DNA of 64,000 nucleotides from Fabrea salina (taxonomy: Eukaryota > Ciliophora > Heterotrichea > Heterotrichida > Fabreidae), in assembly GCA_022984795.1 (NCBI GenBank), contig JALIHJ010000004.1, positions 124,001 through 188,000 on the forward strand. The letters are read 5' to 3'. Made by a program: the position numbers and the translations under genes. A model generated the notes under the pieces. The model searched no databases. It saw only the letters and a program-made list of their open reading frames with translations, and was not told where the DNA came from. Position 1 is the first letter of the stretch. Each line of letters begins with the position of its first letter. Shown one piece after another: positions 26,650-35,868 of this stretch.

Positions 26650-27053
26650 AACCTACTAATTAACCTTAAAACCATTAGAGGTCTCAGGCTTCTCCACTTA
26701 ACCAGTTTTGGCAAGTCTTCTACTAGTTGGGTTTCTTTTTGGCCAAGTTCTTCAAACACTTCTTCAGTGATTCTTCCTCCTTTTTGGTAAATTTCAATTG
26801 CGCACTCAGGGTTTCCAAGCCTCACTGCCAAACTCAAAGGAGTTTCTTGATAAGAGTCCTTAGCGTTGGGGTCAGCACCTTTTTTAAGCAGAATTTGGAC
26901 TATTTCCAAAGACCCCTTTGCTGCTGCCAGCATTAAGGGTGTTTGGTTCATTTGGCTTCTAAAGTCTATTTCTAGGTAGTTAAGCTTCTTAACTAAGTGC
27001 TTCACGTGCTTGGTGTTTCCTGACTGAGCAGCGTTTAGCAAGAGCCTTGACAT
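26634..27053 (-). CDS. Short ankyrin-repeat protein; the only gene ending in TGA
   Basis: The 139-aa protein has about three ankyrin repeats. Examples are NQTPLMLAAAKGSLEIVQIL (about 37-56) with LLKKGADPNAKD, and ETPLSLAVRLGNPECAIEIY. The remaining 40 residues are hydrophobic and basic, without a recognised domain. It ends at a TGA that lies inside the coding end of the convergent coiled-coil gene. It is the only TGA stop I find, so the last codons are uncertain: a small intron near 26637-26670 could change the terminus. Ankyrin repeats mediate protein binding; no partner can be named. Confidence 0.8.
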   Translation of the reverse strand: MSRLLLNAAQSGNTKHVKHLVKKLNYLEIDFRSQMNQTPLMLAAAKGSLEIVQILLKKGADPNAKDSYQETPLSLAVRLGNPECAIEIYQKGGRITEEVFEELGQKETQLVEDLPKLVKWRSLRPLMVLRLISRFYKLS

Positions 27054-27114
27054 TTAAATTGCTTGCAGATCCAGTCCATATTGTTATAAACAGTTGTGTA
27101 CGGTTATTTGCCAA

Positions 27115-27687
27115 ATGTTCAAGAATACTTTTCAATCAGGCTTTCTCTCGATTTTATACAGCATAGGGGCCAAACCCTTGCAGATTTGGGACAAATCTGT
27201 GCGTAATGGCCACATAAAACGAATAACTGACCAGGACATTCAAAGCTCAGTTTTAGAGATAATGGGTACAAACGTGTCAACGACCTATATTACGTGTCCA
27301 GCCGAAGCAGAAAAGACTCTAGGAATCAAACTGCCTTTTTTAGTAATGATCATCAAAAACCTTAAGAAATACTTTACCTTCGAAGTCCAGGTGTTGGATG
27401 ACAAAAACATCAGACGCAGGTTCAGAGCTTCTAACTACCAGTCAACCACTCGAGTCAAACCTTTTATCTGCACTATGCCTATGAGACTCGACGAAGGCTG
27501 GAACCAAATCCAGTTTAACCTTTCTGACTTCACTAGAAGGGCTTATGGCACTAATTACATTGAGACTCTAAGAGTCCAAATTCACGCTAACTGCAGAATT
27601 AGGCGAATTTACTTCTCAGATAGACTCTACTCTGAAGAGGAGTTGCCTCCAGAATTCAAGCTATTTTTGCCTATCCAGAAGCAGTAA
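27115..27687 (+). CDS. CFAP20: CFAP20 (Bug22/GTL3), axonemal and centriolar protein
   Basis: The 190-aa protein starts [20 protein letters not shown], essentially the family N-terminus. It continues with [40 protein letters not shown] and [20 protein letters not shown], all characteristic of CFAP20. Human CFAP20 is 193 aa. It is an inner-junction protein joining A and B tubules of doublets and affects ciliary motility and tubulin modification. The ATG at 27115 is used because it restores the exact family start; the upstream TTG in frame is ignored. The divergent ankyrin gene starts 61 bases away. Confidence 0.97.
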   Translation: MFKNTFQSGFLSILYSIGAKPLQIWDKSVRNGHIKRITDQDIQSSVLEIMGTNVSTTYITCPAEAEKTLGIKLPFLVMIIKNLKKYFTFEVQVLDDKNIRRRFRASNYQSTTRVKPFICTMPMRLDEGWNQIQFNLSDFTRRAYGTNYIETLRVQIHANCRIRRIYFSDRLYSEEELPPEFKLFLPIQKQ

Positions 27688-27707
27688 TATTTAACGGTAT
27701 TAGGTAG

Positions 27708-28547
27708 CTACATATTAAAAGGGGGGAGGTACTTGGAGTAAAGTTCAGTGGGAGAAAGTGGGTCTGTGTTGCGTCTTCCTTTTACGTAGTTGGTGCTGTT
27801 TAGGAATTCATCCGCAATCTTTATAACGTCTTGGATTTCCTGAGTTTGCTCAGGTCTTATGTACTTAGTTACTTGGGAAGCTGCTTCTATAGGCAAGGTG
27901 GCGGGTTCCTGGATTTCCCTGTCTAAGAACTCGACAGGCGCTACAAAAGACTCTTCTCTAGGACGGAACTGAGTGGCTGAGTTGCTCCGACTTAGTTCTT
28001 TTTCGTTGCTGACTTCTTTTTTGTAGTTAAACATAGCTATGTCTTTTTGGACTTCTTGTTTTATTCGACTTTCTACGTTTTTAAGGTAGTCAGGCACTTT
28101 TTTCCTTTTGTCGTCGTTTGGAGACCTTCTTGAGGAAAACTTCATGGTGGGTTGCATCAAAGGAGGCTTCTTCTTGGGTTTAGAGGGTTTTTCGTTTTTG
28201 AAAGCCACTTTGCGCTTGGTAGGTCTTGGAGAGGGCTCTGAGTAAATACGCTCGTTCTGTAAATTGGGCGGATGTGTTTGGTGTTCAACATTGCATAAAG
28301 CCTCTGAAAAGGAGCTTAGTTGGGACTTTAAGTGCTTTATCCGGTTTTGGACAGTTTGGTCAGGGGCTTCATAAGGAGTTCCGGTAAGACTCATCAAGGT
28401 TTCAAAGTCAGGGGTGTGCCCTTTATGACTAGTGAGCTTCCTTACACTGAAAAGCACTAAGCTTTCTACGCACTTGCGCCAGTTGTGCTTGGGGAACTTG
28501 TTGAGGAAGTTGTAGATTTCGTTGTTTTTGCAAAGAGCTTCAAGCAT
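27708..28547 (-). CDS. Hypothetical 279-aa protein, helical head with disordered basic tail
   Basis: No family is recognised. Residues 1-95 look folded and helical (KHNWRKCVESLVLFSVRKLT near 20-39, reminiscent of the N-terminal domains of several ciliary or centrosomal proteins). Residues 105-190 are Lys/Pro/Ser-rich with several nuclear-localisation-like stretches. The C-terminus contains a short helix IQDVIKIADEFLN. The start codons of this gene and its divergent neighbour are separated by only nine bases. A ciliary role is possible but not shown. Confidence 0.6.
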   Translation of the reverse strand: MLEALCKNNEIYNFLNKFPKHNWRKCVESLVLFSVRKLTSHKGHTPDFETLMSLTGTPYEAPDQTVQNRIKHLKSQLSSFSEALCNVEHQTHPPNLQNERIYSEPSPRPTKRKVAFKNEKPSKPKKKPPLMQPTMKFSSRRSPNDDKRKKVPDYLKNVESRIKQEVQKDIAMFNYKKEVSNEKELSRSNSATQFRPREESFVAPVEFLDREIQEPATLPIEAASQVTKYIRPEQTQEIQDVIKIADEFLNSTNYVKGRRNTDPLSPTELYSKYLPPFNM

Positions 28548-28556
28548 AGAATAATT

Positions 28557-28844
28557 ATGGTGAACTTAAGCGATAGACAAGGAGCTTACAAGTGGGGAGT
28601 GGGCAAAACTGACGCAGCCAGGATGCCCAAGTACGCAAGAGTTGGAGTCTCTTGGTTACCTGCTTTTTTGCTGTTTGGTTTTTTGGGCCCAAAATTTAGT
28701 TTTGCACTTAAAACGGGGATTGAGCGGCTGCCTTACTGGGAGAACAGAAGAAAAGGGGCTAAGTTGAAGAAAGCAAATTTTGACTTGCTACTTGATACTA
28801 ACTCAACCCAAGGCAGCATTATTAAGAATAACTCAGTTTTCTAA
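28557..28844 (+). CDS. Small single-pass membrane protein, 95 aa
   Basis: I do not recognise the family. A hydrophobic stretch VSWLPAFLLFGFLGPKFSFA (about 31-50) would cross a membrane once. It is flanked by basic residues (RMPKYARVG before, ENRRKGAKLKK after). Small proteins of this shape are common among mitochondrial inner-membrane complexes, but no signature is seen. It heads a run of five plus-strand genes whose gaps are only 1 to 11 bases. Confidence 0.6.
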   Translation: MVNLSDRQGAYKWGVGKTDAARMPKYARVGVSWLPAFLLFGFLGPKFSFALKTGIERLPYWENRRKGAKLKKANFDLLLDTNSTQGSIIKNNSVF

Positions 28845-28850
28845 TAATAA

Positions 28851-29570
28851 ATGGAAGACTTGGTTTACAAAGCAAAATTGGCGGAACAGGCAGAAAGGTA
28901 CGACGACATGGTAAAGATCATGAAACAAGTAATAGACCAAGTCCAAGAACTTTCTGTAGACCAGCGAAATCTGCTAAGTGTGGGCTACAAAAACGTGGTA
29001 GGAATCAGAAGAACAGCTTGGCGCACAATGAACAATCTGGAGTCCAAAGAGGAGTCCCGGGGCCACTCACACCAAGTCCAAGTCGTCAAGTCTTACAAGA
29101 ACAAAATCGAAGACGAAATGAACGCTATATGCAATGAAATCCTTGAACTTATTGACAAAATCGTCAACACCAAAGAAAATTCCGATGAAAGCAAAGTTTT
29201 CTTTTTGAAGATGAAAGGAGACTACTACCGCTACATGGCAGAGTACCAACACTACAACCCCGAAAAGTACGGATCCAACGCTGCCAACAACGCAGAGTCT
29301 TCTTACCAACAAGCAACCGACTTAGCTTCTAAACTCCCCTCTACCCACCCAATAAGACTGGGACTGGCCCTTAACTACTCTGTGTTTTTCTATGAAGTCA
29401 AAGAACAACCCCAGCAAGCGTGTGACATGGCTCGCGGTGCCTTTGACCAAGCAATTTCTGAGTTAGATAATTTAGACGAAGACCAGTACAAGGACTCCAC
29501 TACAATTATGCAACTCATTAGAGACAACCTTACCCTTTGGACTAGTGAAATGCAGGGAGAAGCTGAGTAA
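28851..29570 (+). CDS. 14-3-3 protein
   Basis: The 239-aa protein is a complete 14-3-3. It opens with LVYKAKLAEQAERYDDMVKI and has LLSVGYKNVVGIRRTAWRTM (about 43-62). The phosphopeptide pocket is formed by Lys49-type, Arg56-type and the pair in YYRYMAEY (near 125-132). ALNYSVFFYEVKEQPQQACD and IMQLIRDNLTLWTS complete the fold. It dimerises and binds phosphoserine/threonine clients. All pocket residues that can be placed are retained. It is six bases from the gene before and seven from UBL5 after it. Confidence 0.98.
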   Translation: MEDLVYKAKLAEQAERYDDMVKIMKQVIDQVQELSVDQRNLLSVGYKNVVGIRRTAWRTMNNLESKEESRGHSHQVQVVKSYKNKIEDEMNAICNEILELIDKIVNTKENSDESKVFFLKMKGDYYRYMAEYQHYNPEKYGSNAANNAESSYQQATDLASKLPSTHPIRLGLALNYSVFFYEVKEQPQQACDMARGAFDQAISELDNLDEDQYKDSTTIMQLIRDNLTLWTSEMQGEAE

Positions 29571-29577
29571 TAAATAA

Positions 29578-29811
29578 ATGGAAGTCCCCATGATTGAAGT
29601 TATTTGCAATGACCGCATGGGACACAAAGTCCGGGTTAAGTGCAGTCCCCAAGACACAGTAGGTACCTTGAAAATGCTGATTTCTGCACACACAGGGACT
29701 CGGGCTGACAGAATTCGATTGCAAAAGGCCAATGTGGTTTTCAAGGACCACATTACTTTGGAAGACTACGAAATCCACAATGGAATGGGTTTGGAAATGT
29801 ATTACAACTAA
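29578..29811 (+). CDS. UBL5: Ubiquitin-like protein UBL5/Hub1
   Basis: The protein is 77 aa from the first ATG, or exactly 73 aa from the second (29590). The second start gives the family N-terminus [11 protein letters not shown]. The body ([20 protein letters not shown], then [20 protein letters not shown]) and the tail MYYN match UBL5/Hub1. The double tyrosine plus one residue replaces the diglycine of ubiquitin, so the protein is not conjugated. Hub1 binds spliceosomal Snu66/Prp38-type partners and modulates splice-site use, which is of interest in a genome with 15-nt introns. Confidence 0.97.
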   Translation: MEVPMIEVICNDRMGHKVRVKCSPQDTVGTLKMLISAHTGTRADRIRLQKANVVFKDHITLEDYEIHNGMGLEMYYN

Positions 29812-29822
29812 ACTTAATAAAG

Positions 29823-30698
29823 ATGAATGAAAGATCTTGGAAAAAGTCCAGCTTAGCAGGGTTCATGGGAGGACTCATAAAAATATTCTTTTTTCCTTTA
29901 GAACTGGCTAAGGTGCAACTAATCGGAGCAACTCCTCACAAAGACTATTTTCCTAGGTATAAGCATTCCTTTCACGCACTAGTATCTCTTTACAAGCAGC
30001 AAGGCATTTACTCTATTTACAGAGGGTGGTACTTCACTTTGCTTTCTAGTTGTTCCTGGAGTGTGTACTTCGGTATCTACGAAACACTTAAGAAGTCAAT
30101 GCCTGTTGAGTTTGACCAGAACCACCATGAACTTGCCAAAATCAGTGCTACCAGTGGAGCTGCTATTCTCAGCAAAATAATTTTGAACCCTGTACAAGTA
30201 GTCAGAACTAGAGTTATGCTTTCCTATCACAAAGGAAACTGGACCCAGCACTTTGTAGACACTGCAAAGAACTTATGGAAGGTAGATGGACTGAAGGGTC
30301 TGTGGAGTGGACTGCTTCCAGGTCTTGCTTTGTCTTTGAACGGAGGAGTTCAACTGTACTTATACGAAACTTTAAAAGAAAATATTGAAAGCCAAGAAAG
30401 CAACAGCAAAACAATGCTTGCAGGAGGACTGAGTAAAGTGGGGAGTTCTATACTGTTCCACCCAGTTGTTACTGTCAGATACAGACTCCAGCAGCACCAG
30501 TACTACTACAAACTGCATGGAGGGCAGCTTCAAAAAGAGAAGCTGTACGGAGGAGTGGCAGACGTGATCAAAAAAACCTGGAACCACGAAGGAGTTAAAG
30601 GTTTTTACAGAGGACTCGGTGTAAATATTTTCAGACTCGTTCCTGAGTACGCCTTTTTCTTTCTAATATACGAAAATACACTTAAACTTTTAAAATAA
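29823..30698 (+). CDS. Mitochondrial carrier, SLC25A32 (FAD/folate)-like
   Basis: The 291-aa protein has three carrier repeats and six membrane helices. The signature PxxxxK/R is present in each: PLELAK (repeat 1), PVQVVR (repeat 2) and PVVTVR (repeat 3); only the first keeps the acidic residue. The third repeat GFYRGLGVNIFRLVPEYAFF and the preceding GVADVIKKTWNHEGVKGFYR resemble SLC25A32/Flx1 most closely. It would move FAD, folate or a related solute across the inner mitochondrial membrane. Substrate is inferred, and other SLC25 subfamilies remain possible. Eleven bases separate it from UBL5. Confidence 0.88.
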   Translation: MNERSWKKSSLAGFMGGLIKIFFFPLELAKVQLIGATPHKDYFPRYKHSFHALVSLYKQQGIYSIYRGWYFTLLSSCSWSVYFGIYETLKKSMPVEFDQNHHELAKISATSGAAILSKIILNPVQVVRTRVMLSYHKGNWTQHFVDTAKNLWKVDGLKGLWSGLLPGLALSLNGGVQLYLYETLKENIESQESNSKTMLAGGLSKVGSSILFHPVVTVRYRLQQHQYYYKLHGGQLQKEKLYGGVADVIKKTWNHEGVKGFYRGLGVNIFRLVPEYAFFFLIYENTLKLLK

Positions 30699-30699
30699 A

Positions 30700-31200
30700 A
30701 TGTTATGGCTGCGTCTGAAACTTAGTTTGTTGCCCTGCATATCAGAAGAAGTTAGCAGAGTAAGTGAGCTTTACCAAATGCTTCTAGAAGAAGCTCAAAC
30801 AGGGGACAAAAACCTAGTTAAAGAACTTAACCTACTCCAAGCTTCTATAAGAGGACGGATTCAGGAGTTAGAGGAGTTTTACGAACACAACTTCGAAGAC
30901 CCCAGAGTGGGCTTTTTCGAAAAACAAAGACTTAGACTCAGAAAACTTTTACAAACAGAAAAACCCAAATCAGAGTCGATCCAAGAAGAAGTTGAAGAAG
31001 AAGTAGAAGCTCCTGTTGAAAGGCCTATTTCAACTGACGACTTCATACAGGGTTTACTCAACAAACCCTCTGAGAAACCCCAACAGTCCACGCTTAACAA
31101 ATCTAAATCGGAATGGAAAGAATTTGTTTTCAAAATAAAACTCACACGCCAGGAGTACGAGAAACTAATGCGTTTTAAAGCTAAAAAGATGAAATTATAG
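30700..31200 (+). CDS. Hypothetical charged helical protein, 166 aa
   Basis: The family is not recognised. The first 15 residues are hydrophobic and basic (MLWLRLKLSLLPCI) and could be a mitochondrial presequence. The rest is helical and charged: about residues 18-90 form amphipathic helices, followed by a Glu/Val acidic linker and a basic end (RFKAKKMKL). Its ATG follows the carrier stop after a single base. Its stop abuts the stop of the convergent REEP gene with no spacer. Confidence 0.6.
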   Translation: MLWLRLKLSLLPCISEEVSRVSELYQMLLEEAQTGDKNLVKELNLLQASIRGRIQELEEFYEHNFEDPRVGFFEKQRLRLRKLLQTEKPKSESIQEEVEEEVEAPVERPISTDDFIQGLLNKPSEKPQQSTLNKSKSEWKEFVFKIKLTRQEYEKLMRFKAKKMKL

Positions 31201-31554
31201 TTATTGCGGCTCTAAAAAGTTCCTTAAAGGAGTTTTTTCAACAATAGCTTTAGCTTGGTTGTAAACTAACCCAAAAAAGTTTTCTTCAATGAACAAAGCT
31301 CCCTTGTAACTATCGTGGACCAACCAAAGACAAAAAAGTGCTTTGATTGCCTGGAACACCCAGAACCTAACTAGAACTTACCCTGACACCCAACTCAGAA
31401 GTGTGATTTCTAAATAGTACAGAACTCCAAATACCAACCAGTATGAACACCACATAGAGTCAAATTTGTTTTTGTCAATAGAATCGAAAGTCTGGATAAG
31501 GGGGTACACCCAACAAATTCCAAGTTTAGCCAAACACAGAAAAGCTGCAAGCAT
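31201..31554 (-). CDS. REEP/Yop1/HVA22-family ER membrane-shaping protein (two exons)
   Basis: Two exons (31554-31382 and 31366-31201), joined across a 15-nt intron, give a 112-aa protein. Each exon alone is under 60 codons, so the gene is invisible to a simple open-frame search; unspliced reading hits TAA inside the intron. The product has the TB2/DP1/HVA22 layout: WVYPLIQTFDSIDKN, then YWLVFGVLYYLE, then WVFQAIKALFCLWLVHDSYK and GALFIEENFF. It aligns by eye with REEP1/5 from the first residue. These hairpin proteins curve ER tubules. Its ATG directly follows the TAA of the kinesin gene. Confidence 0.88.
31367..31381 (-). other. 15-nt intron of the REEP gene
   Basis: The intron reads GTAAGTTCTAGTTAG on the coding strand, phase 2, splitting a glycine codon. 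It has A at position 10. The same 15 bases occur as the first intron of the HAD-ITPK gene (48005-48019). Confidence 0.9.
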
Positions 31555-34500
31555 TTATTTATATCCATATTTACCTTTATCAGAAGGAGAAAGGAATTGA
31601 CCAGGTTTAAGTGAACTCAAGAAGTAGTCCCCTGGGGATCGGTACCTTTTGCCTTTTTCAGTAAGTGCTTCGTAAACTTGCGAAATAGCTTTGATAGTAG
31701 AGTCCACAATGTTGGTTTCTTCAGGGTTGCAAGTGACTATTGGGAGACTGAAGACGTAGTCTGTGATCTTAGTAAGGCCCTCAGTGAGGTTTTGGATTTC
31801 TTCAGACTGTTTGTACAGTTGGCTGAACACTCCTTGTTCGTCTGACTGAGAAAACTTTTTGAAAAACTCACTAAGTTTTTTCTGCAGAGAAACTACTTGT
31901 TCTGCTTTGACTTTGACTTCTTGAGCTATTTTGGAGTTCTGGACTTTGAGTGAGTGGTTTTCTTCTTTGTACTTTTCTAAGAGTTTGTTTTTCTTGCACA
32001 CATGTGAACAAGACTTGTCATTTTCTTTGTTAAGGGTTTCGCTGAGTTTAAAAGGTTTGGTTTTTTCTGCAAACTTGGACTCAGTGTTTTGCCGGAGTCT
32101 TTTGATTTCCTCCAGCATGGCTTCTCTGTCTTGGAACGAGGACTTCAGTTCGTCTTTGAGTCTTTTGATTTCTCCTTGGTGGGAACTGCAGCGCTTAGTG
32201 AGTAGCTCTATTTCTTTGCGCTGTGACTCAAGGGCTTCGTCTGCTTGGGAGTAGTACTCCTGGCCTTTTTCTTTAAGCTCCCTGAGTTCCTTGTCTTTGA
32301 TTTCAATGATTTCTTTGAGGTAGTCTTCATTGCTTCCATCCTTGCAGTTGCTTAAGGACTTGACTTGCCCGGACATCCTAAGCATTTCTTCGTTCTTTTT
32401 CCTAAGTTCGCTTCTGAGTTCGTTGATGATTTCGTTTTTCTCGTCTATGCAGTTCTTCCACATGTTGATTTCTTTTTTGGTTGCCAAAATGTTTTTGTTG
32501 GTGTTTTTGAGGATTTCCATTTTGTTCATGTTTTCTTCTCGAAGGGCTTTAATTGTGGCTTTTGCCCTGTTGAGTTCGTCTTCGGCTTGTGAACCTGAGC
32601 CAAGTCTTTCTCTGAGCTTAGCAATTTCTGAAGTGGCTTCTGCGTTTTTCTGAGACAAGTTCATAGAAAGTTCTTTGTAGTGCTGGAGACTTGACTTGAG
32701 TTCGTACTCTTCGTAGTCGTTGTGGTCGTGCACTTTGTGCAGTTCCTCCTCTAAAAGTTTGATTTCTTGTCTGAGTTCGTTTACTCTGGTTTCTTTGTCT
32801 TTTTTGGCTTTAGTGACTTCTTCATTCAAGCTTTGGTAGTTTTCCTGGAGGTCCTGGTGTTGTTTTTTAACTTCGGACAACTCGTTAACTAACTCTTGGT
32901 TTTTAAGAGTGTATTCAGAGTTAAGGAATTTTAAGTTTTCGTGTTCTTCCGAAATAACCCCGTATTGTTCTTTGTAGTACTTTACTTTGTCTTTGAGACT
33001 TTCTGCTGAGTCTAGGGCTCCGTTTAAGTCGTTTTTCATTTGAGTAAGTTTTGTTTGGAGTTGATCTGAGTTGTTTTGAGTAATTTCTAGTTGTTCTTTA
33101 AGGTTTTCTTGTTCCTTTGTAAGGTTTTGGTACTCAGACAAAAGGGCTTCGTAAGAGTCTGTGATTGAAGAAATCTTTTCTTCGTACTTGTTTAGTTGAG
33201 CACTTAAAGACTCGTTTTCTTGGGTTAGTTTTGAAAACTCTGGGTTTCTTTGGGGGTCTTTGAGTTTTTCAATGGTGTCTATTTTTTCTTTCATTAACTC
33301 TTTAAGGTTCTTGTTTTCAGTTCCAGCTATCTCTAAAAGGTCTTTTTGTTTTGAAAGTTCGCTTTCAAGGTTTTTCAAAGAGTTTAGTTTAGCCTGCTTG
33401 GTTTCAAGTTGGTTTTTAAGGTTTTCTATTTCAAAGTCTTTGTCTGAGTGGGCTTTGCAAGAACTAACTTGTTTTTTTTGCAGTTCCTGCAAGTAGTTTA
33501 ACTGGGCTTTACTCACAAACTCTTCTTTTTGCAAAAGCATTTGTTCAAAGTGTTTGACTTTAGTTTTGGTCTTCTTTAGTTCTTCTTTGAGAGTTTCGCT
33601 TTTCTGGGTTGATTCATCTAAAGCTTGGGACTTTGTGTTGAACTTAACTTCTAAGTCGTTCATTTGGCTTTTAGTGTACTCTAAGGCATCTTGGAAGTCT
33701 TCAAGTTCTCTTTGGGAGTTTTCAAGGTGAAATTCTAAGTCTTGGACCTTGTCTTTTTTGCACTTGAGTTCTTGTTCAACTAAGTCGAATTTCTCAATCT
33801 TGCTTAAGTTGTCTCTGAAGTAGTCTAGTTGTTTTCTGAGTTCCACTATAGTTTCCTGGAGAAGAGTTTTGTCTTCAACTAACTTGTTTATGTCTTCTTG
33901 TTTTTCTTTGCAAGCACTTTTAAGTACTTCGATTTCTTCATTTAGTTCTTGTTTGTTTAGAGTTTTGTCACTAAGCATTTCTTCTGCAGCACTAACAAGG
34001 TCCTCTTCAGAGTTTCTTTGTAAAGTTTCTATTTCTTGTCTAAGAATCTCGTTTTCTTGTTCAAGGGCTCTGTGGGATTCAGACTCCTCTCCTAGGAAAT
34101 GAAGGACACTTTCCACAACTACATCTGTGAACTGACTGTGTGCTAGTTCTTGTGCTTCCTTTATCCTCCTTTCCGAGTCCTTTTTGAGTTCCTCAAGTTG
34201 TTCTTTCATTTGTTCCCTTTCAGAAGCTGACTCTTTGAGGTGCTGGCATACTTGGTCGGTAAAGGTTTCTACTTTCTGAAGTCTGTAGGAACTAGACTCA
34301 GGGGCTTCTTCCAGTTCTTTTTGGAGGTTTTGGACTTGTTGTTTAAGTTGTTCGTTTTCTACAAAGAGTTTGGCAGCAGAAGGCGGGGACTCGAGTTGTT
34401 CTCTGAGCATTTGGTTTTCCTTTCTGAGGTTTTCTAGTTCTTGGTTTTCGGTGGTTTTTCCTTGGAGTTTGGCAATGCTAGCATCCCTGAACTTGATTAC

Positions 34501-35868
34501 CATTTTGTCGTTGGTCATTTTTTTTTCGAACTTCTGAATAGTACTTTTCAAAGCTTGGATTTGGGTGTCTTTTTCTTTGAGGTTGTTTAGGTAAGACTTT
34601 TCAGAGTCCTGTCTTAAACGAATGTTGTGTTCAAGAAGCAGTTCTAGTTGAATAGCTCTGTCGTTGATGCCGATGGAACCCCTAGGAGTCACTTCTTGTG
34701 TGTCGCTGCACTTAGGGCACAATTCAGTTTTTTTCTGCGCGAGTTGGTCTTTTAGCTTTTTGATTTCATACTTAAGTATTGAAATGGTTCCACTGGTGTC
34801 TTCGTTAACTACAGCTTTGTTTTTGATTTGCTTGGCCCTCGCTGCAAACTTCAGGGTAGACAGAGTTTCTCCGTAAGCAGATACTGAAGGCGAAACATTT
34901 GCAATAATGTAGGTTTTGGAGTTTCCGCCCAAAGAGTCTTTTAGCAAAAAAGTAAGCTTGGAGTCTCTGTAATGCACGTGACGGCTTTTGCCCTCCGAAA
35001 TGTCCACGAGTGAGTTAATTACATTTCCAAGGGCAGAAAGCGACTTATTGATTTTTCCCGCCTCCTTCAACCGTTGACCTGCAGCGTCAGTTGCCCGTTG
35101 CCTTTCGCTCCCTGCTAAGTCAATTAAGTGGAACCTCGAAGACTTAATGTTTACCATGCCTTCCCTAACTTGCTTGCTTTCAATAACTAAAGTGAAAACT
35201 GAGTGGGACCTTGAAGATTCTTTGTTCATAGAAGTTGAACCCACATGTCTGTTTTGTGCTCCAATCCTTAGGATGTCGTAAGTTTCAAGGACGTTTTTCA
35301 CAGGTTCTTCAATGAGGCCGTCTACATACACTCCCTGCTGAATGTCTTCCCGCAATTGCAAGTTTTGGGAGTTGGGGTTCAGCAAGTCCATTACCTGTTC
35401 TTGGTATATTTCTAAAAACGAGCACTTTATTAGGAACTCAGTGTTTTGGTTTTGGGTTTCTTCTTCTACTTTTGAAAACAAGTACTCGAAGCAGCGCGGC
35501 AAGAGCCCTCTTGATTCGCAACTTGCGCTATTTTCGAAATCCTGAGTCAAGTCTTCTACTTGAAGGCCTTGGATAGTGAAGGTTTTGCCTGCTCCAGTTT
35601 GTCCGTAAGCAAAGATTGTGCCGTTGTAGCCTGACAAACAAGAGTTAGCTATTGGTTTTCCCACCTCTTCAAAAATTTTGCTTTGGGACTCGCTTTCGTC
35701 TGCAACGTAGTCGTAGTAGTAAACTTTAGGTTCTGGCTTTGCGTCAAGGGAAAGTGAGTTTTGGGTTTGGTTGATGCTGATGCACTTTTTGTTAGCTTCA
35801 ACAGTTTCACGGTGGTTCAGGGGCCTTACTCTAATAGCTACTTTGACATTGTCCTTTGAGTCTGCCAT
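31555..35868 (-). CDS. Kinesin-12 (KIF15/PAKRP-like) motor
   Basis: The 1437-aa protein has an N-terminal motor (1-350): VAIRVRPLNHR (10-20), P-loop GQTGAGKT (89-96), NKESSRSH switch I, DLAGSER switch II. The neck TLKFAARAKQIKNKAVVNED is typical of KIF15/kinesin-12. The remaining 1050 residues are nearly continuous coiled coil. Length is close to human KIF15 (1388). Plus-end-directed spindle or cytoskeletal motility is expected. All catalytic motifs are intact. Its last codons, GGA TAT AAA TAA, also form the A/T-rich sequence in front of the REEP start codon. Confidence 0.93.
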   Translation of the reverse strand: MADSKDNVKVAIRVRPLNHRETVEANKKCISINQTQNSLSLDAKPEPKVYYYDYVADESESQSKIFEEVGKPIANSCLSGYNGTIFAYGQTGAGKTFTIQGLQVEDLTQDFENSASCESRGLLPRCFEYLFSKVEEETQNQNTEFLIKCSFLEIYQEQVMDLLNPNSQNLQLREDIQQGVYVDGLIEEPVKNVLETYDILRIGAQNRHVGSTSMNKESSRSHSVFTLVIESKQVREGMVNIKSSRFHLIDLAGSERQRATDAAGQRLKEAGKINKSLSALGNVINSLVDISEGKSRHVHYRDSKLTFLLKDSLGGNSKTYIIANVSPSVSAYGETLSTLKFAARAKQIKNKAVVNEDTSGTISILKYEIKKLKDQLAQKKTELCPKCSDTQEVTPRGSIGINDRAIQLELLLEHNIRLRQDSEKSYLNNLKEKDTQIQALKSTIQKFEKKMTNDKMVIKFRDASIAKLQGKTTENQELENLRKENQMLREQLESPPSAAKLFVENEQLKQQVQNLQKELEEAPESSSYRLQKVETFTDQVCQHLKESASEREQMKEQLEELKKDSERRIKEAQELAHSQFTDVVVESVLHFLGEESESHRALEQENEILRQEIETLQRNSEEDLVSAAEEMLSDKTLNKQELNEEIEVLKSACKEKQEDINKLVEDKTLLQETIVELRKQLDYFRDNLSKIEKFDLVEQELKCKKDKVQDLEFHLENSQRELEDFQDALEYTKSQMNDLEVKFNTKSQALDESTQKSETLKEELKKTKTKVKHFEQMLLQKEEFVSKAQLNYLQELQKKQVSSCKAHSDKDFEIENLKNQLETKQAKLNSLKNLESELSKQKDLLEIAGTENKNLKELMKEKIDTIEKLKDPQRNPEFSKLTQENESLSAQLNKYEEKISSITDSYEALLSEYQNLTKEQENLKEQLEITQNNSDQLQTKLTQMKNDLNGALDSAESLKDKVKYYKEQYGVISEEHENLKFLNSEYTLKNQELVNELSEVKKQHQDLQENYQSLNEEVTKAKKDKETRVNELRQEIKLLEEELHKVHDHNDYEEYELKSSLQHYKELSMNLSQKNAEATSEIAKLRERLGSGSQAEDELNRAKATIKALREENMNKMEILKNTNKNILATKKEINMWKNCIDEKNEIINELRSELRKKNEEMLRMSGQVKSLSNCKDGSNEDYLKEIIEIKDKELRELKEKGQEYYSQADEALESQRKEIELLTKRCSSHQGEIKRLKDELKSSFQDREAMLEEIKRLRQNTESKFAEKTKPFKLSETLNKENDKSCSHVCKKNKLLEKYKEENHSLKVQNSKIAQEVKVKAEQVVSLQKKLSEFFKKFSQSDEQGVFSQLYKQSEEIQNLTEGLTKITDYVFSLPIVTCNPEETNIVDSTIKAISQVYEALTEKGKRYRSPGDYFLSSLKPGQFLSPSDKGKYGYK

